Shown here piece after piece: positions 18,066 through 27,280 of a stretch of 64,000 nucleotides of DNA. A program made the position numbers and the translations under genes. The first letter of the stretch is position 1. The number at the start of each line of letters is the position of its first letter. Below the pieces are notes generated by a model, which made no database searches, was not told the DNA's origin, and worked only from the letters and a program-made list of their open reading frames with translations. Origin of the DNA: Mycolicibacterium sp. lyk4-40-TYG-92 (GTDB taxonomy: Bacteria > Actinomycetota > Actinomycetes > Mycobacteriales > Mycobacteriaceae); NCBI RefSeq assembly GCF_030209435.1, contig NZ_JARVRX010000001.1:868001-932000 (forward strand), given 5' to 3'.

Positions 18066-19349
18066 GTGGACGCGCAAGGAGTGCGGTGCTGGGTACAGCA
18101 GCGGCATGCCCAGCTTCATATGCGCAAATGGATGCTGGAGTTCGACGACGCCGACGTCGAGCGCGAATTCCGGGCACACGACGACGCGAACGGGCTCCGG
18201 GCGGCGACCTTCGCGCAAGTGGTGGGCATCCTGTTCACCGTCGTCTACGCGGTCGTCGACTTCCTGGTCCTACGCGGCTTCGTACCGGGTGCCCTGATCG
18301 TCCGCGCCGTCACCATCGGCATCTTCCTGCTGGGTATCGTGGCGATCCGCCGGATTCGGACGCTCCAGAGCAATCTGCAGGTCGGCACTGTCGCGCAACT
18401 GACGGTCGTCCAGGTGCTGCTGGTGCCGGTACTGTCGCGCGTCGGCGACTTCCCGACCCAGTACCTGATGACCTCGGCCACCGTCACGCTGCTGGGCGCC
18501 GTTGGGCTGCTGCGGTTGCGCATGCACGCCGCGCTGGCCAACACCGTGGTGTTCGTGGCGGTGTGCCTGGAGCTGCCGAGCGCGCGGGGGAGCCTGGACG
18601 AGCTCGGCACGATGACGCCACAGATCGCGGGACTGGCCGCGATCAGCGTGTTGATCGCCTTTGCACTGGAGCGGCTACGGCGTATCGACTTCCTCCGCCA
18701 GCGTGAAGTCGAAAGGGAGCGGGCCCGGACCGAGGAGATTCTGTACAACGTGCTGCCGGCACCGATCGCGGACCGGCTGCGCGACGGGGCGCTGACCATC
18801 GCCGACTCGGCGCCCAGCGTCAGCGTGCTGTTCTCCGACATCGTGGGCTTCACGCCACTGTCCGAGACGCTGACCCCGGAGGAGCTGGTGCGGCTGCTGG
18901 ACACGATGTTCCGCGCCTTCGACGAGCTCTGCGATCGGCGCGGGATCGAGAAGATCAAGACGGTCGGTGACGCGTACATGGCGGTTGCGGGCCTGCCGAA
19001 CGCTGATGACGACCACGCCGCATCGATGGCCGAGCTGGCCCTCGACATGCAACGCACCGTCACCGTCCTGTCCTCGAGCTGGCCGAGTCCGATCTCGATG
19101 CGGATCGGTATCTCGTCAGGTCCAGTGGTGGCGGGCGTGATCGGACAGCGCAAGTTCATCTACGACCTGTGGGGCGACACCGTGAACACGGCGAGCCGCA
19201 TGGAGTCCAGTGGGCGTCCGCACCGCATCCAGGTGTCCGCGGCCACGCACGCACTGCTCGCGCAGCGCTACGAGTTCAGCGACCCGCAGGTGGTCGAGGT
19301 CAAGGGCAAGGGGCCGATGACGACGTACTTCCTCGAAGGCGTCCGGTGA
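18066..19349 (+). CDS. Membrane-bound class III adenylate cyclase
   Basis: A 427-residue cyclase resembling M. tuberculosis Rv1625c: about six transmembrane helices (roughly residues 45-215) followed by a signalling helix (FLRQREVERERARTEEILYNVLP) and a C-terminal class III domain. Metal-binding aspartates are in LFSDIVGFT and VGDAYMA. The adenine-specifying lysine (EKIKTVGDAY) and aspartate (WGDTVN) and the transition-state asparagine and arginine (VNTASRMES) are all present, so it should make cAMP as a homodimer. The GTG start at 18066 is preferred because the region before it is the inverted repeat; an ATG at 18120 is possible. Confidence 0.92.
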   Translation: MDAQGVRCWVQQRHAQLHMRKWMLEFDDADVEREFRAHDDANGLRAATFAQVVGILFTVVYAVVDFLVLRGFVPGALIVRAVTIGIFLLGIVAIRRIRTLQSNLQVGTVAQLTVVQVLLVPVLSRVGDFPTQYLMTSATVTLLGAVGLLRLRMHAALANTVVFVAVCLELPSARGSLDELGTMTPQIAGLAAISVLIAFALERLRRIDFLRQREVERERARTEEILYNVLPAPIADRLRDGALTIADSAPSVSVLFSDIVGFTPLSETLTPEELVRLLDTMFRAFDELCDRRGIEKIKTVGDAYMAVAGLPNADDDHAASMAELALDMQRTVTVLSSSWPSPISMRIGISSGPVVAGVIGQRKFIYDLWGDTVNTASRMESSGRPHRIQVSAATHALLAQRYEFSDPQVVEVKGKGPMTTYFLEGVR

Positions 19350-19358
19350 GGACGCGTC

Positions 19359-20192
19359 CTACTTGACCGAGATGCCGCCGTCCACCGGCAGGGTGATTCC
19401 GGTGATGTACCGACCTGACCGCCCGCAGAGGTAGACCATCGCCTCGGTGACATCGGAGGAATCGATGAGCTCGACCGGCAAGGGTGCCTGCAGTCCCGTG
19501 ACGTCCTCGGGGTGCTCGGCGACCAGTTCCGCAAACCCCTCGTTGAGGATCATCGGCGTCGCGACGCCGGTGGGATGCACGGTATTGACTCGAATGTTCT
19601 TCTCCGCCAACGAGGTTGCGTAGTATCTCATCAGGCCGACGACACCGTGCTTGCCGGCGTGGTAGCCGGCCATGCCGCGACTCTGGCTGGTGAGCGTCGG
19701 GCACAGGCTGTTCAGGCCGGCGGTCGAGCTGGTGATCACGATGGCGCCGCCGTCGTCCCGGTTCAGCAGGTACGGCAGTGCGGCCTCGATGGTGTAGTAG
19801 ACACCGTTGAGCAGCACGGCGACGGAATCGTCGAAGGCGGCCATCTCGTGCCGCTGTTCCCCGAAGCCCGGAAGGATGCCGGCGTTCGCGAGCACGAAAT
19901 CGAGCCGACCGAGCTCGGCAACGCCCTCGGCCACAATGGCTTTCAGCTTGTCGAAATCGCGGACATCACCCGGTTCGGCGACGATGCGGCGGCCCGTCTT
20001 CTCGACGAGGTTGACGGTCTCGTCGAGATCTTCGCGGGTTGACATCGGATAGCCGACGCTTGCGATCTGATCGCACAGGTCGACGGCGATGATGTCAGCG
20101 CCTTCCTCGGCGAAACGAACGGCATGTGAGCGGCCTTGGCCCCGCGCGGCGCCGGTGATGAAAGCGACCTTGCCTTCGAATTGACCTGCCAT
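19359..20192 (-). CDS. Mycofactocin-dependent-type SDR oxidoreductase
   Basis: A 277-residue short-chain dehydrogenase/reductase. The cofactor motif TGAARGQGRSHAV and the downstream insertion (about residues 40-65, DQIASVGYPMSTREDLDETV) match the subfamily whose NAD is non-exchangeable and reoxidised by mycofactocin. Catalytic residues follow the order N (LANAG), S (ITSSTAG) and YxxxK (YHAGK). Substrates of these enzymes are often terpene or sterol alcohols. It is convergent with the cyclase and divergent from the crotonase gene, which suggests a shared pathway with the oxygenases at 21126-23410. Confidence 0.92.
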   Translation of the reverse strand: MAGQFEGKVAFITGAARGQGRSHAVRFAEEGADIIAVDLCDQIASVGYPMSTREDLDETVNLVEKTGRRIVAEPGDVRDFDKLKAIVAEGVAELGRLDFVLANAGILPGFGEQRHEMAAFDDSVAVLLNGVYYTIEAALPYLLNRDDGGAIVITSSTAGLNSLCPTLTSQSRGMAGYHAGKHGVVGLMRYYATSLAEKNIRVNTVHPTGVATPMILNEGFAELVAEHPEDVTGLQAPLPVELIDSSDVTEAMVYLCGRSGRYITGITLPVDGGISVK

Positions 20193-20262
20193 AGTGGTCT
20201 CCGTCCGCCCGTGAATCGAGTATCGCGCCGCGGCCGCCTTCGTGGTCGAAAATCGGTGTTAA

Positions 20263-20272
20263 CGTCCGGACG
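20263..20272. promoter_or_regulatory. CGTCCGGACG palindrome before the crotonase gene
   Basis: A 10-base perfect palindrome abutting the ATG of the crotonase gene at 20273. Nine of its bases (CGTCCGGAC) recur at 21091-21099, 27 bases before the start of the di-iron protein gene. The recurrence in two neighbouring promoter regions suggests a common regulator site, though a short palindrome can recur by chance. Confidence 0.35.
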
Positions 20273-21043
20273 ATGAGCGAACCGCTGCTGCGCCGCGACC
20301 GCGATGACCGGGGTGTCGTGACGCTGACGCTGAACCGTCCACAGGCCTTCAACGCGTTGTCCGAGGCGATGCTCACCGAATTGGGGGAGGCGTTCGCCGG
20401 ACTCGCCGGTGACGCGACGGTGCGGGCCGTCGTGCTCGGGGCCTCGGGCAAAGCTTTCTGCGCCGGCCACGACCTCAAGGAAATGCGCGCCGAACCCTCA
20501 CTCGCGTACTACCAGGCGCTGTTCGCGCAGTGCACGGCGGTGATGCTCGCGATCCAGCGGTTGCCGGTCCCGGTGATCGCGCGGGTTCACGGCCTGGCGA
20601 CCGCTGCCGGTTGTCAGCTGGTCGCGATGTGCGATCTCGCGGTGGCGAGCCACGATGCGCGCTTCGCGGTCAGTGGCATCAACGTCGGACTGTTCTGTGC
20701 CACACCGGGAGTCGCGCTGTCACGCAACATCCCGCGGAAGGCTGCCTTCGAGATGCTGGTGACCGGGGAATTCATCTCAGCGCACGAGGCCAAGGCGCTG
20801 GGGTTGGTCAACAGGGTGGCGGCCCCGGAAGCGCTCGACGACGAGGTCGAGTCGATCGTGGCGAGCATCGTCGCCAAACCCGCCGTCGCCGTCGCGATGG
20901 GGAAGTCGCTGTTCTACCGACAGATCGAAGTCGGGATCGACGCCGCGTATGCCGACGCCGGAAGCACGATGGCCTGCAACATGATGGACCCTAGCGCGCT
21001 CGAAGGCGTGCTGGCCTTCATCGAGAAACGCCCCGCCCGGTAG
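20273..21043 (+). CDS. Crotonase (enoyl-CoA hydratase/isomerase) family protein
   Basis: A 256-residue crotonase-fold protein. The oxyanion-hole segments are present (FCAGHDLKE around residues 62-70, and GLATAAGCQLVAMCD at 107-121). However, the usual catalytic glutamate in the second segment is Gln115, and the second glutamate region reads NVGLFCATPGVALSR with no glutamate. It therefore resembles the ECHDC3-like branch and may not be a hydratase; hydrolase, isomerase or decarboxylase chemistry is possible. It is divergent from the mycofactocin-type SDR and precedes the di-iron protein gene. Confidence 0.88.
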   Translation: MSEPLLRRDRDDRGVVTLTLNRPQAFNALSEAMLTELGEAFAGLAGDATVRAVVLGASGKAFCAGHDLKEMRAEPSLAYYQALFAQCTAVMLAIQRLPVPVIARVHGLATAAGCQLVAMCDLAVASHDARFAVSGINVGLFCATPGVALSRNIPRKAAFEMLVTGEFISAHEAKALGLVNRVAAPEALDDEVESIVASIVAKPAVAVAMGKSLFYRQIEVGIDAAYADAGSTMACNMMDPSALEGVLAFIEKRPAR

Positions 21044-21125
21044 TTGACGGCTCGGCCGCCCACGGCGCACTGTGATACAGGTCATATTTCCGTCCGGACA
21101 TATGCGCGCAGAGAGGCGGCCGCTC

Positions 21126-22229
21126 GTGACCACGAAGGATAAGTACACCGAGGTGCCCGATCCGTACTCGTGGGACACCACAAGTGGCGGCGATGCGCGC
21201 TTCACCTGGGAGTATGACGACGGGCGCGGCCGTCTGCTGTCCCTGTACCAAAAGGGCAAGGACAAACAGTGGGATGCGCAGTCGCGTATCGACTGGTCGC
21301 AGGACGTCGACCCGATGAACCCGATAGGACTGCCCGACGAGTTCCATCCGCTGTTCGGCAGCCCGATGTGGGAGGCGGCCGACGAGAAGCGTCGTGCCGA
21401 GATGCGCCATCACTCGCAGGCCTGGCAGTTCTCGCAGTTCCTGCATGGTGAGCAGGGCGCGATGGTGTGTGCGGCCAAGATCGTCGAGGTGGTCCCGGAC
21501 CTGGATGCGAAGTTCTATGCGGCGACCCAGACCATGGACGAGGCCCGGCATGTCGAGACGTTCTCCCGGTTCCTGCAGGAGAAGGTCGGCCTTGTCTACC
21601 CGATGAACAAGAACCTGAACCTGCTGCTGGGCGACACCCTGCGCGACTCGCGCTGGGACATGCCCTACCTCGGCATGCAGGTGCTCATCGAGGGACTCGC
21701 GCTCGCCGCGTTCGGCGTGCAGCGCGATTTGGCGGCGCCGGGTTCGCTGGCCAAGCAGGTGCTGGCGTACGTCATGCAGGACGAAGCGCGGCACGTCGCC
21801 TTCGGTCGAATTTCATTGAAGGACTACTACTCTCAGCTCACCGACGCGGAACGGGCCGAGCGTGAAGAGTTCGTCGTGGACGCCTGCTACCTGATGCGGG
21901 ACCGGTTCCGTGGTGAGGAGGTTTTCGAGACCCTCGGCCTTGACGTCAAGGCGTGCTCTGAGTGGGTCGACACCTCGGCGCCGATGATGAAGCAATTCCG
22001 GGCGCATCTGTTCAGCCGTATCGTGCCGATTGTCAAGGACATCGGGCTGTGGGGCCCCAAGGTGCAGGCGGCGTTCGCGGATATGGGCGTCCTGGACATG
22101 GCGGGCCTGGATATCGAGGCGCTGATGAAGGCCGACGAGGATCAGGCCGAGGCGCTGGACAAAGCCCACGCCGAGATGGCCGTCCGGGCAACGGAAGTCG
22201 ATGAGATCATCGAGCAGGCGGCGAGCTAG
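21126..22229 (+). CDS. Ferritin-like di-iron oxygenase/oxidase (R2-like)
   Basis: A 367-residue helical protein with a complete carboxylate-bridged di-iron set: E109 (LHGEQGA), E139-xx-H142 (DEARHVE), E189 (IEGLA) and E220-xx-H223 (DEARHVAF). This is the ribonucleotide-reductase-R2/monooxygenase pattern, but the protein is not a reductase subunit by context. GTG 21126 is chosen (AGAGAGG upstream); ATGs at 21072 and 21102 are alternatives. The gene ends 4 bases into the convergent P450 gene. Position among an SDR, a crotonase and a P450 suggests an oxygenase step on a lipid or terpenoid. No substrate can be read. Confidence 0.85.
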   Translation: MTTKDKYTEVPDPYSWDTTSGGDARFTWEYDDGRGRLLSLYQKGKDKQWDAQSRIDWSQDVDPMNPIGLPDEFHPLFGSPMWEAADEKRRAEMRHHSQAWQFSQFLHGEQGAMVCAAKIVEVVPDLDAKFYAATQTMDEARHVETFSRFLQEKVGLVYPMNKNLNLLLGDTLRDSRWDMPYLGMQVLIEGLALAAFGVQRDLAAPGSLAKQVLAYVMQDEARHVAFGRISLKDYYSQLTDAERAEREEFVVDACYLMRDRFRGEEVFETLGLDVKACSEWVDTSAPMMKQFRAHLFSRIVPIVKDIGLWGPKVQAAFADMGVLDMAGLDIEALMKADEDQAEALDKAHAEMAVRATEVDEIIEQAAS

Positions 22230-23410
22230 TCGAAGGCCACGGGCAGGGTGCTGGGACCCGTCACGCCCAGCATCGACGGCCACGGCGCCGGTCCGGTTCG
22301 GCGCAGGTTCGGCATGCGTCGGGCCATCACGGTCAGTGCTTGTGTGAGCTCCAGCCGAGCGAGGTGTGACCCCAGGCAGTAATGCGCACCACCGCCGAAA
22401 GTCATTATTCCGCTTCGGTTTTCGCGCGCGATATCGAATCGATCCGGTTCGGGGAATGCCTCGGGATCGCGGTTGGCGGCAGCGGTGTTCACAAACACCA
22501 GAGTCCCTGCTGGAACCCGCATTCCGGCCAGTTCGACGTCCTCTGTGGCCAGCCGGGCCAAGCTGAATCCGATTGGGTGGTAACGCATCACCTCATCCAC
22601 GGCGCCGGCCGCGAGTTCGGGATGCTCACTCAGCAGCGCCCATTGATCGGGGTGGTCGCAGAAGACGTCGATGGCCGCCGCGAGCTGGTTGCGGACGGTG
22701 TCGGTGCCCGCCCCGAGCAGCGTCACGGCGAGTATCAATAGTTGGTCGTGATCCAGTGCGGTGCCGTCAACTTCGACGCGGATCAAGTCCGAAATCAAAT
22801 CATCGGTCAGCTCGTTGCGACGGCGTGCGATCATCTGCTCCAGATAGGCGTCGAGCTCCTGCCATGCCTGCAGAATGCGCGGACCGTCGGTGGCCAGGTT
22901 GAACTCGAACATCTTGCTGATGTCGCCTACCCAGTCGGAGAACAGGCGCCAATCCGCTCGGGGTGTGCCGAGTAGCGTGCAGATGATCGGGATGGGGAAC
23001 TGTCGCGCGATGTCGGTGACCACGTCGCACCGGCCGGCGGGCGTGTACTCGTCCAGGAGCTCGGTGATGATCTCGACGATCGCGGCGTCCAGCCGGGCCA
23101 CCGCACGGGGTGTGAACGCCTTGGCGACCAGCCGGCGCAGCCGGTGGTGCCGTTCACCGTCGATGGCCAGAATCAGCGAGGTAATCCGTTGCCACAGAGG
23201 ACCTTCGCTGACACCTTGGGATTCGGCCGCTGCACGGTGAGCGACGGCGAAGCGCGGATCGCGCAGGACTGCGCGCGCAAGGTCATAGCCGAGGATCTCG
23301 GGCCCGAGCGGGCCGAGAGCAATCGGGCCATGCCGCCGTGCCGAGGCGATGGCGCGGTGCGCATCCTCAGGATCGCGGGCCTGGAGGTAGTTCAAGGTGT
23401 CGATGGTCAT
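22226..23410 (-). CDS. Cytochrome P450
   Basis: A 394-residue P450 unrelated in detail to the one at 7380. The I-helix carries the canonical LLGAGTDTVRNQ acid-alcohol pair, the K-helix reads DEVMRYHPIG, and the haem loop is FGGGAHYCLGSHLAR. I take ATG 23410 (MTIDTLNYLQARDPED); ATG 23422 or an upstream GTG are alternatives. It overlaps the convergent di-iron gene by 4 bases. The next gene upstream is the giant cyclase-LuxR regulator in the opposite direction, separated by a strong palindrome. Confidence 0.93.
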   Translation of the reverse strand: MTIDTLNYLQARDPEDAHRAIASARRHGPIALGPLGPEILGYDLARAVLRDPRFAVAHRAAAESQGVSEGPLWQRITSLILAIDGERHHRLRRLVAKAFTPRAVARLDAAIVEIITELLDEYTPAGRCDVVTDIARQFPIPIICTLLGTPRADWRLFSDWVGDISKMFEFNLATDGPRILQAWQELDAYLEQMIARRRNELTDDLISDLIRVEVDGTALDHDQLLILAVTLLGAGTDTVRNQLAAAIDVFCDHPDQWALLSEHPELAAGAVDEVMRYHPIGFSLARLATEDVELAGMRVPAGTLVFVNTAAANRDPEAFPEPDRFDIARENRSGIMTFGGGAHYCLGSHLARLELTQALTVMARRMPNLRRTGPAPWPSMLGVTGPSTLPVAFD

Positions 23411-23471
23411 GGCACCGAGCATTGGCCGAAGACAGTTGACCACCATCGGTGTAACCGCGCATCTTCGTGGG

Positions 23472-23497
23472 CAAGGGGGTCGTATACGACTCCCTTG
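23472..23497. promoter_or_regulatory. 26-base near-perfect palindrome between P450 and LuxR-type regulator
   Basis: CAAGGGGGTCGTA / TACGACTCCCTTG: 12 of 13 arm positions pair. It lies in the divergent region between the P450 start (23410) and the regulator start (23604). An operator for the pair, or an RNA hairpin in the regulator leader, are both possible. Confidence 0.5.
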
Positions 23498-23603
23498 GGT
23501 CGCGTTCTACGCCGTTGTGTCGATGTTCCGGCAGTGCAGAGGCCGCACGCTGGATAGCATGATCGACACTGATGCGGAGCTGCTGAACTGCGGAGACCTG
23601 GCT

Positions 23604-26600
23604 ATGGGCGAGCTGATACCGACCGGCACGGTGACGCTGCTTCTCGCCGATGTCGAGGGTTCGACCCGCCTCTGGGAGACTCAGCCCGACGACATGACGG
23701 CCGCGTTCACGAAGCTCGACCGCACGCTCGCGCGGCTGGTGGATCCCCACCACGGGGTGCGCCCCCTCGAACAGGGCGAGGGGGACAGTTTCGTCATTGC
23801 CTTCGGCCGGGCCAGTGACGCTGTTGCCTGCGCACTGGATCTGCAGCGGGCGGAACTCGACCCGATACGGCTGCGCATCGGCATTCACACCGGCGAAGTG
23901 CAGCTGCGCGACGAGGCCAACTACATCGGGCCCACCATCAACCGCACCGCCCGGCTGCGCGATCTGGCACACGGCGGCCAGACCGTATTGTCCGGGACCA
24001 CGGCGGATCTCGTCATCGATCACTTGCCGGACGACGCGTGGCTGGCGGAACTCGGTCGACATCCCGTCCGCGACCTACCACGGCCCGAACTCGTGACGCA
24101 GCTGTGTCACCCGGAAGTGCAGACCGAATTTCCGCCACTTCGGACGGCGAAACCGGCTCGCGCGCACAATCTTCCAGCTCAGTTGACAAGTTTCATTGGC
24201 CGCGCTGCCGAGCTCAGCGCCTTGCGGAGGAATCTCACCGAGCACCGGCTGGTGACACTTACCGGAGCCGGCGGTGCCGGGAAAACCAGGATTGCCGTGG
24301 AGGTCTCGGCGCGACTCGTCGACGAGTTCCCCGATGGCGTCTGGTATGCGGACCTTGCTCCGATCACACACCCGGCCGTTGTCGCGGCGACCGTCGCGCA
24401 CACTCTGGGGCTACCCGATCAGCCCGGTCGGTCGCCCGTGGAGATCGCTGTGCGATTCATTTCGGACCGAAAAATGTTGTTGCTTCTCGATAATTGTGAA
24501 CATCTGCTGGACAGCTGCGGTCATCTGGCGATGACTTTGCTCGCTGCGTGCCCCTGTTTGACTATTCTGGCCACCAGTCGAGAGCCCATCGGTCTTGCGG
24601 GAGAAGTGATTTGGCGGGTTCCTTCACTCGGGATCGAGGTAGAGGCCGTCGAGCTGTTCCTCGACCGTGCCCGGCAGGCGCGCCCGGGTTTCCAGATGGC
24701 GGATGCCGGTGAACAGGTGCGTGACATCTGCCGCCGGCTCGACGGCATGCCTTTGGCCATCGAGCTCGCGGCCGCCCGCGTCCGAGCCTTGTCGCTCGCA
24801 CAGATTGTCGAAGGCCTGCAGGACCGCTTCCGGGTGCTGACCGGCGGCGCGCGCACCGCAGTGCGCCGACAACAGACTCTGCGCGCGTCGGTGGACTGGT
24901 CGTTCGGGCTGCTCACTGAGCCAGAGCGAGTGCTGTTCCGTCGGCTGGCCGTATTCATGGGTGGATTCGATCTGGATGCTGCCCAAGCGGTCGGCGGGGC
25001 GAGCACCGCGGAGCAATACCAGGTGCTCGACCAGATCGGTCTGCTGGTCGACAAGTCCTTGGTCGTGGCTGAGGATGTCTCCGGTGTCATGAGATACCGA
25101 CTCCTGGAGACGATGCGGCAGTATGCCCTTGAGCAGCTCGGTGAGTCCGGTGAAGCCGCTGCGGTCCGCGGCCGGCACCGCGACTACTACACGGAAAAGA
25201 CCACGGGGACTGCTCGGCATCTGTTATCTGACTGGGCCAATGACGAATTCGACAATATTCGCGCGGCTCTGGCGTGGAGTCATGAAACCGCTGACCGCCG
25301 GGGAGTGCTGCGTCTTGCCTGCGCGCTGCAACCGTTTTGGCAGTCGCAGGCCCGTTTTCATGAAGGGCTGACGTGGTTCGACCTGGCACTGTCAGAGGAG
25401 CCCGACGACGGCGTGCCCGCTGAACTCTGGGTACGTGCTGTCGCTGACCATGCAGTGCTCGCATTGTGGGCGGTGGCGCCGGTCAATGCGGACCGGGTTC
25501 ATGCGGCAGTATCCGTCGCGCGGAACCTCGGCAATCCAGCGCTGGTGGCGGTCGCGCTGAACGCCTGCGGGAACCTCACCGTGATCGATACCGACACCTG
25601 CCGCAACTACCTGCAGGAGGCTGCCGATCTCGCGCAGGAATGCGGTGATCGGCGGGCGCTGTGTGACATCCGGCTTACCCAGGCGCTCGCGGGGCCCTTC
25701 AGTGGAGACCCCGGCAGCCGGGCAGTCGCCGAGGCGGGGCGCGACTTGGCAGACGAACTCGGGGACCGCTTCATTTCATGGAACATTCGGTGCTGGCTGG
25801 GCATCACGCTGTTCACGTTGGGTGAGCTCGACGAGGCGAAGCGGACCTATCGTCCGCTGACGGCCGAGGGCACCGGCGACGAGCGTTTCAGGATCTGCTT
25901 GGCCAATATCGGCTTGGCTCATGTGCATGCCTTTCAGGGCAAGCTCGATGATGCTCGAGCGTGCAACGAGATCGCACTGAAAACCTCAGCGGCCATGGGT
26001 GGGTGGGCCGAGGATGCCATTCATACGGTTATCGCCTTCACCGAGCTGGCAGCCGGCGACGGCGCCGCTGCGCGGGCGGCGTGTGAACGGAGCTGGCAAC
26101 ACACCGTGCCGCAGCGGGCAATCTTTATCCGTGGCCTCAATCCGATGGCCGACGCCTTGCTGGCCTGTGGTGAGCTCGCCGCGGCCCGAAGATGGGCTGA
26201 CGACACGGTCGCAGTCGTTTCGGGTTGGCACAAGATGGTTGCCCTGCACGCCCGCTCTCGCGTCGCCATCGCCCAGGGCGAATTGGAGCAAGCTGAGCGT
26301 GATGCCTATGACGCCCTGGCCCTCGCAGCGCATACCCGAGGATTCATCCGACTGCCGGATATCCTCGAGCGGCTGGCTCAGCTTGCGGTTGGCAGCAGCG
26401 AAGGCCAATACGCGGCCCGGCTCCTCGGGGCTGCGGACTCGATTCGCCGGCGCAAAGGCATTGTGCGGTACCAAATCTACGACGATGACTTCGCTGCCGC
26501 CGTGGCGACAGCCCGAGACAGGCTCGGGGAAGCGGGCTTTCAGGCGGCATGGGCAGAGGGGGCCGGACTATCGGCAGACGAGGCGATCGCCTTCGCGCAG

Positions 26601-26825
26601 CGTGGCCGTGGTGCCCGCAAGCGCCCGACGGCCGGGTGGGATTCGCTGACGCCGACCGAACACGACGTCGTACGTAAGGTCAGTGATGGATTGTCCAACA
26701 AGGACATTGCGGCGCACCTGTTCATCTCGCCGCGCACAGTGCAGACGCATCTGACCCATGTCTACGCGAAACTGGGACTTGATTCGCGTGTCCAGTTGGT
26801 TCAGGAAGCGGCGCGCCACGCGTGA
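23604..26825 (+). CDS. Cyclase-domain/ATPase/LuxR multidomain regulator
   Basis: A 1073-residue regulator of a type abundant in mycobacteria (Rv0386, Rv1358, Rv2488c family). Domains in order: N-terminal class III cyclase-like domain (TVTLLLADVEGSTRLW to about residue 165), NB-ARC/AAA ATPase with Walker A GAGGAGKTR and LLLLDNCEHLL, a long TPR-like helical region, and a C-terminal LuxR HTH (LTPTEHDVVRKVSDGLSNKDIAAH...). The metal aspartates are kept, but the adenine-specifying lysine is Gln (LEQGEGDS) and the partner Asp position is Pro (GPTIN), so cyclase activity is doubtful. ATG 23604 has GGAG upstream; ATG 23559 is possible. It is divergent from the P450 gene, its likely target. Confidence 0.93.
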   Translation: MGELIPTGTVTLLLADVEGSTRLWETQPDDMTAAFTKLDRTLARLVDPHHGVRPLEQGEGDSFVIAFGRASDAVACALDLQRAELDPIRLRIGIHTGEVQLRDEANYIGPTINRTARLRDLAHGGQTVLSGTTADLVIDHLPDDAWLAELGRHPVRDLPRPELVTQLCHPEVQTEFPPLRTAKPARAHNLPAQLTSFIGRAAELSALRRNLTEHRLVTLTGAGGAGKTRIAVEVSARLVDEFPDGVWYADLAPITHPAVVAATVAHTLGLPDQPGRSPVEIAVRFISDRKMLLLLDNCEHLLDSCGHLAMTLLAACPCLTILATSREPIGLAGEVIWRVPSLGIEVEAVELFLDRARQARPGFQMADAGEQVRDICRRLDGMPLAIELAAARVRALSLAQIVEGLQDRFRVLTGGARTAVRRQQTLRASVDWSFGLLTEPERVLFRRLAVFMGGFDLDAAQAVGGASTAEQYQVLDQIGLLVDKSLVVAEDVSGVMRYRLLETMRQYALEQLGESGEAAAVRGRHRDYYTEKTTGTARHLLSDWANDEFDNIRAALAWSHETADRRGVLRLACALQPFWQSQARFHEGLTWFDLALSEEPDDGVPAELWVRAVADHAVLALWAVAPVNADRVHAAVSVARNLGNPALVAVALNACGNLTVIDTDTCRNYLQEAADLAQECGDRRALCDIRLTQALAGPFSGDPGSRAVAEAGRDLADELGDRFISWNIRCWLGITLFTLGELDEAKRTYRPLTAEGTGDERFRICLANIGLAHVHAFQGKLDDARACNEIALKTSAAMGGWAEDAIHTVIAFTELAAGDGAAARAACERSWQHTVPQRAIFIRGLNPMADALLACGELAAARRWADDTVAVVSGWHKMVALHARSRVAIAQGELEQAERDAYDALALAAHTRGFIRLPDILERLAQLAVGSSEGQYAARLLGAADSIRRRKGIVRYQIYDDDFAAAVATARDRLGEAGFQAAWAEGAGLSADEAIAFAQRGRGARKRPTAGWDSLTPTEHDVVRKVSDGLSNKDIAAHLFISPRTVQTHLTHVYAKLGLDSRVQLVQEAARHA

Positions 26826-26829
26826 GCGG

Positions 26830-27270
26830 TCACCGCAACGTCGTGGAGACGTGCACCTCCGAGGTCAGGGTCCGGTGGACGGGGCAGCGCTCGGCGATGG
26901 CCAGCAGCTTCTCCCGTTGGTCATCGTCGAGGTCGCCGATCAACTCGATCTCGCGGTCCATGTGGTCGATCATGCCCTGCTTGGTTTCGCAGTCTGCGCA
27001 GTCTTGCGCGTGAATCCGCGAGTGTCGCAAGGTAACTCGTACCTGCTCCAGCGGCCAGCTCTTCTTGTTGGCATACATCCGTACCGTCATCGAGGTGCAG
27101 GCGCCCAGGGCGGACAGCAGTAGGTCATAGGGCGACGGCCCGGCGTCGTCGCCGAAAGGCCGTGGCTCGTCGGCGATCAACCGGTGCCCACCGGCAATGA
27201 TCTCCTGCGTATACGTCCCCGCGCCGCTCTCGGCCACGGTGACGGTGCCCTCGGGCTCTGGTGTCATCAT
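26830..27270 (-). CDS. OsmC-family peroxiredoxin-like protein
   Basis: A 146-residue OsmC/Ohr-fold protein. The two redox cysteines are C58 ([16 protein letters not shown]) and C129 ([11 protein letters not shown]). It also has a CADC pair (C91, C94) in a loop absent from Ohr. Members reduce organic hydroperoxides using dihydrolipoamide-type donors; this subgroup is less studied than Ohr. It ends 4 bases from the convergent LuxR-type regulator, and the TetR gene upstream ends 10 bases before its start, so TetR and OsmC are likely one transcript. Confidence 0.9.
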   Translation of the reverse strand: MMTPEPEGTVTVAESGAGTYTQEIIAGGHRLIADEPRPFGDDAGPSPYDLLLSALGACTSMTVRMYANKKSWPLEQVRVTLRHSRIHAQDCADCETKQGMIDHMDREIELIGDLDDDQREKLLAIAERCPVHRTLTSEVHVSTTLR

Positions 27271-27280
27271 GCCGATGAGG

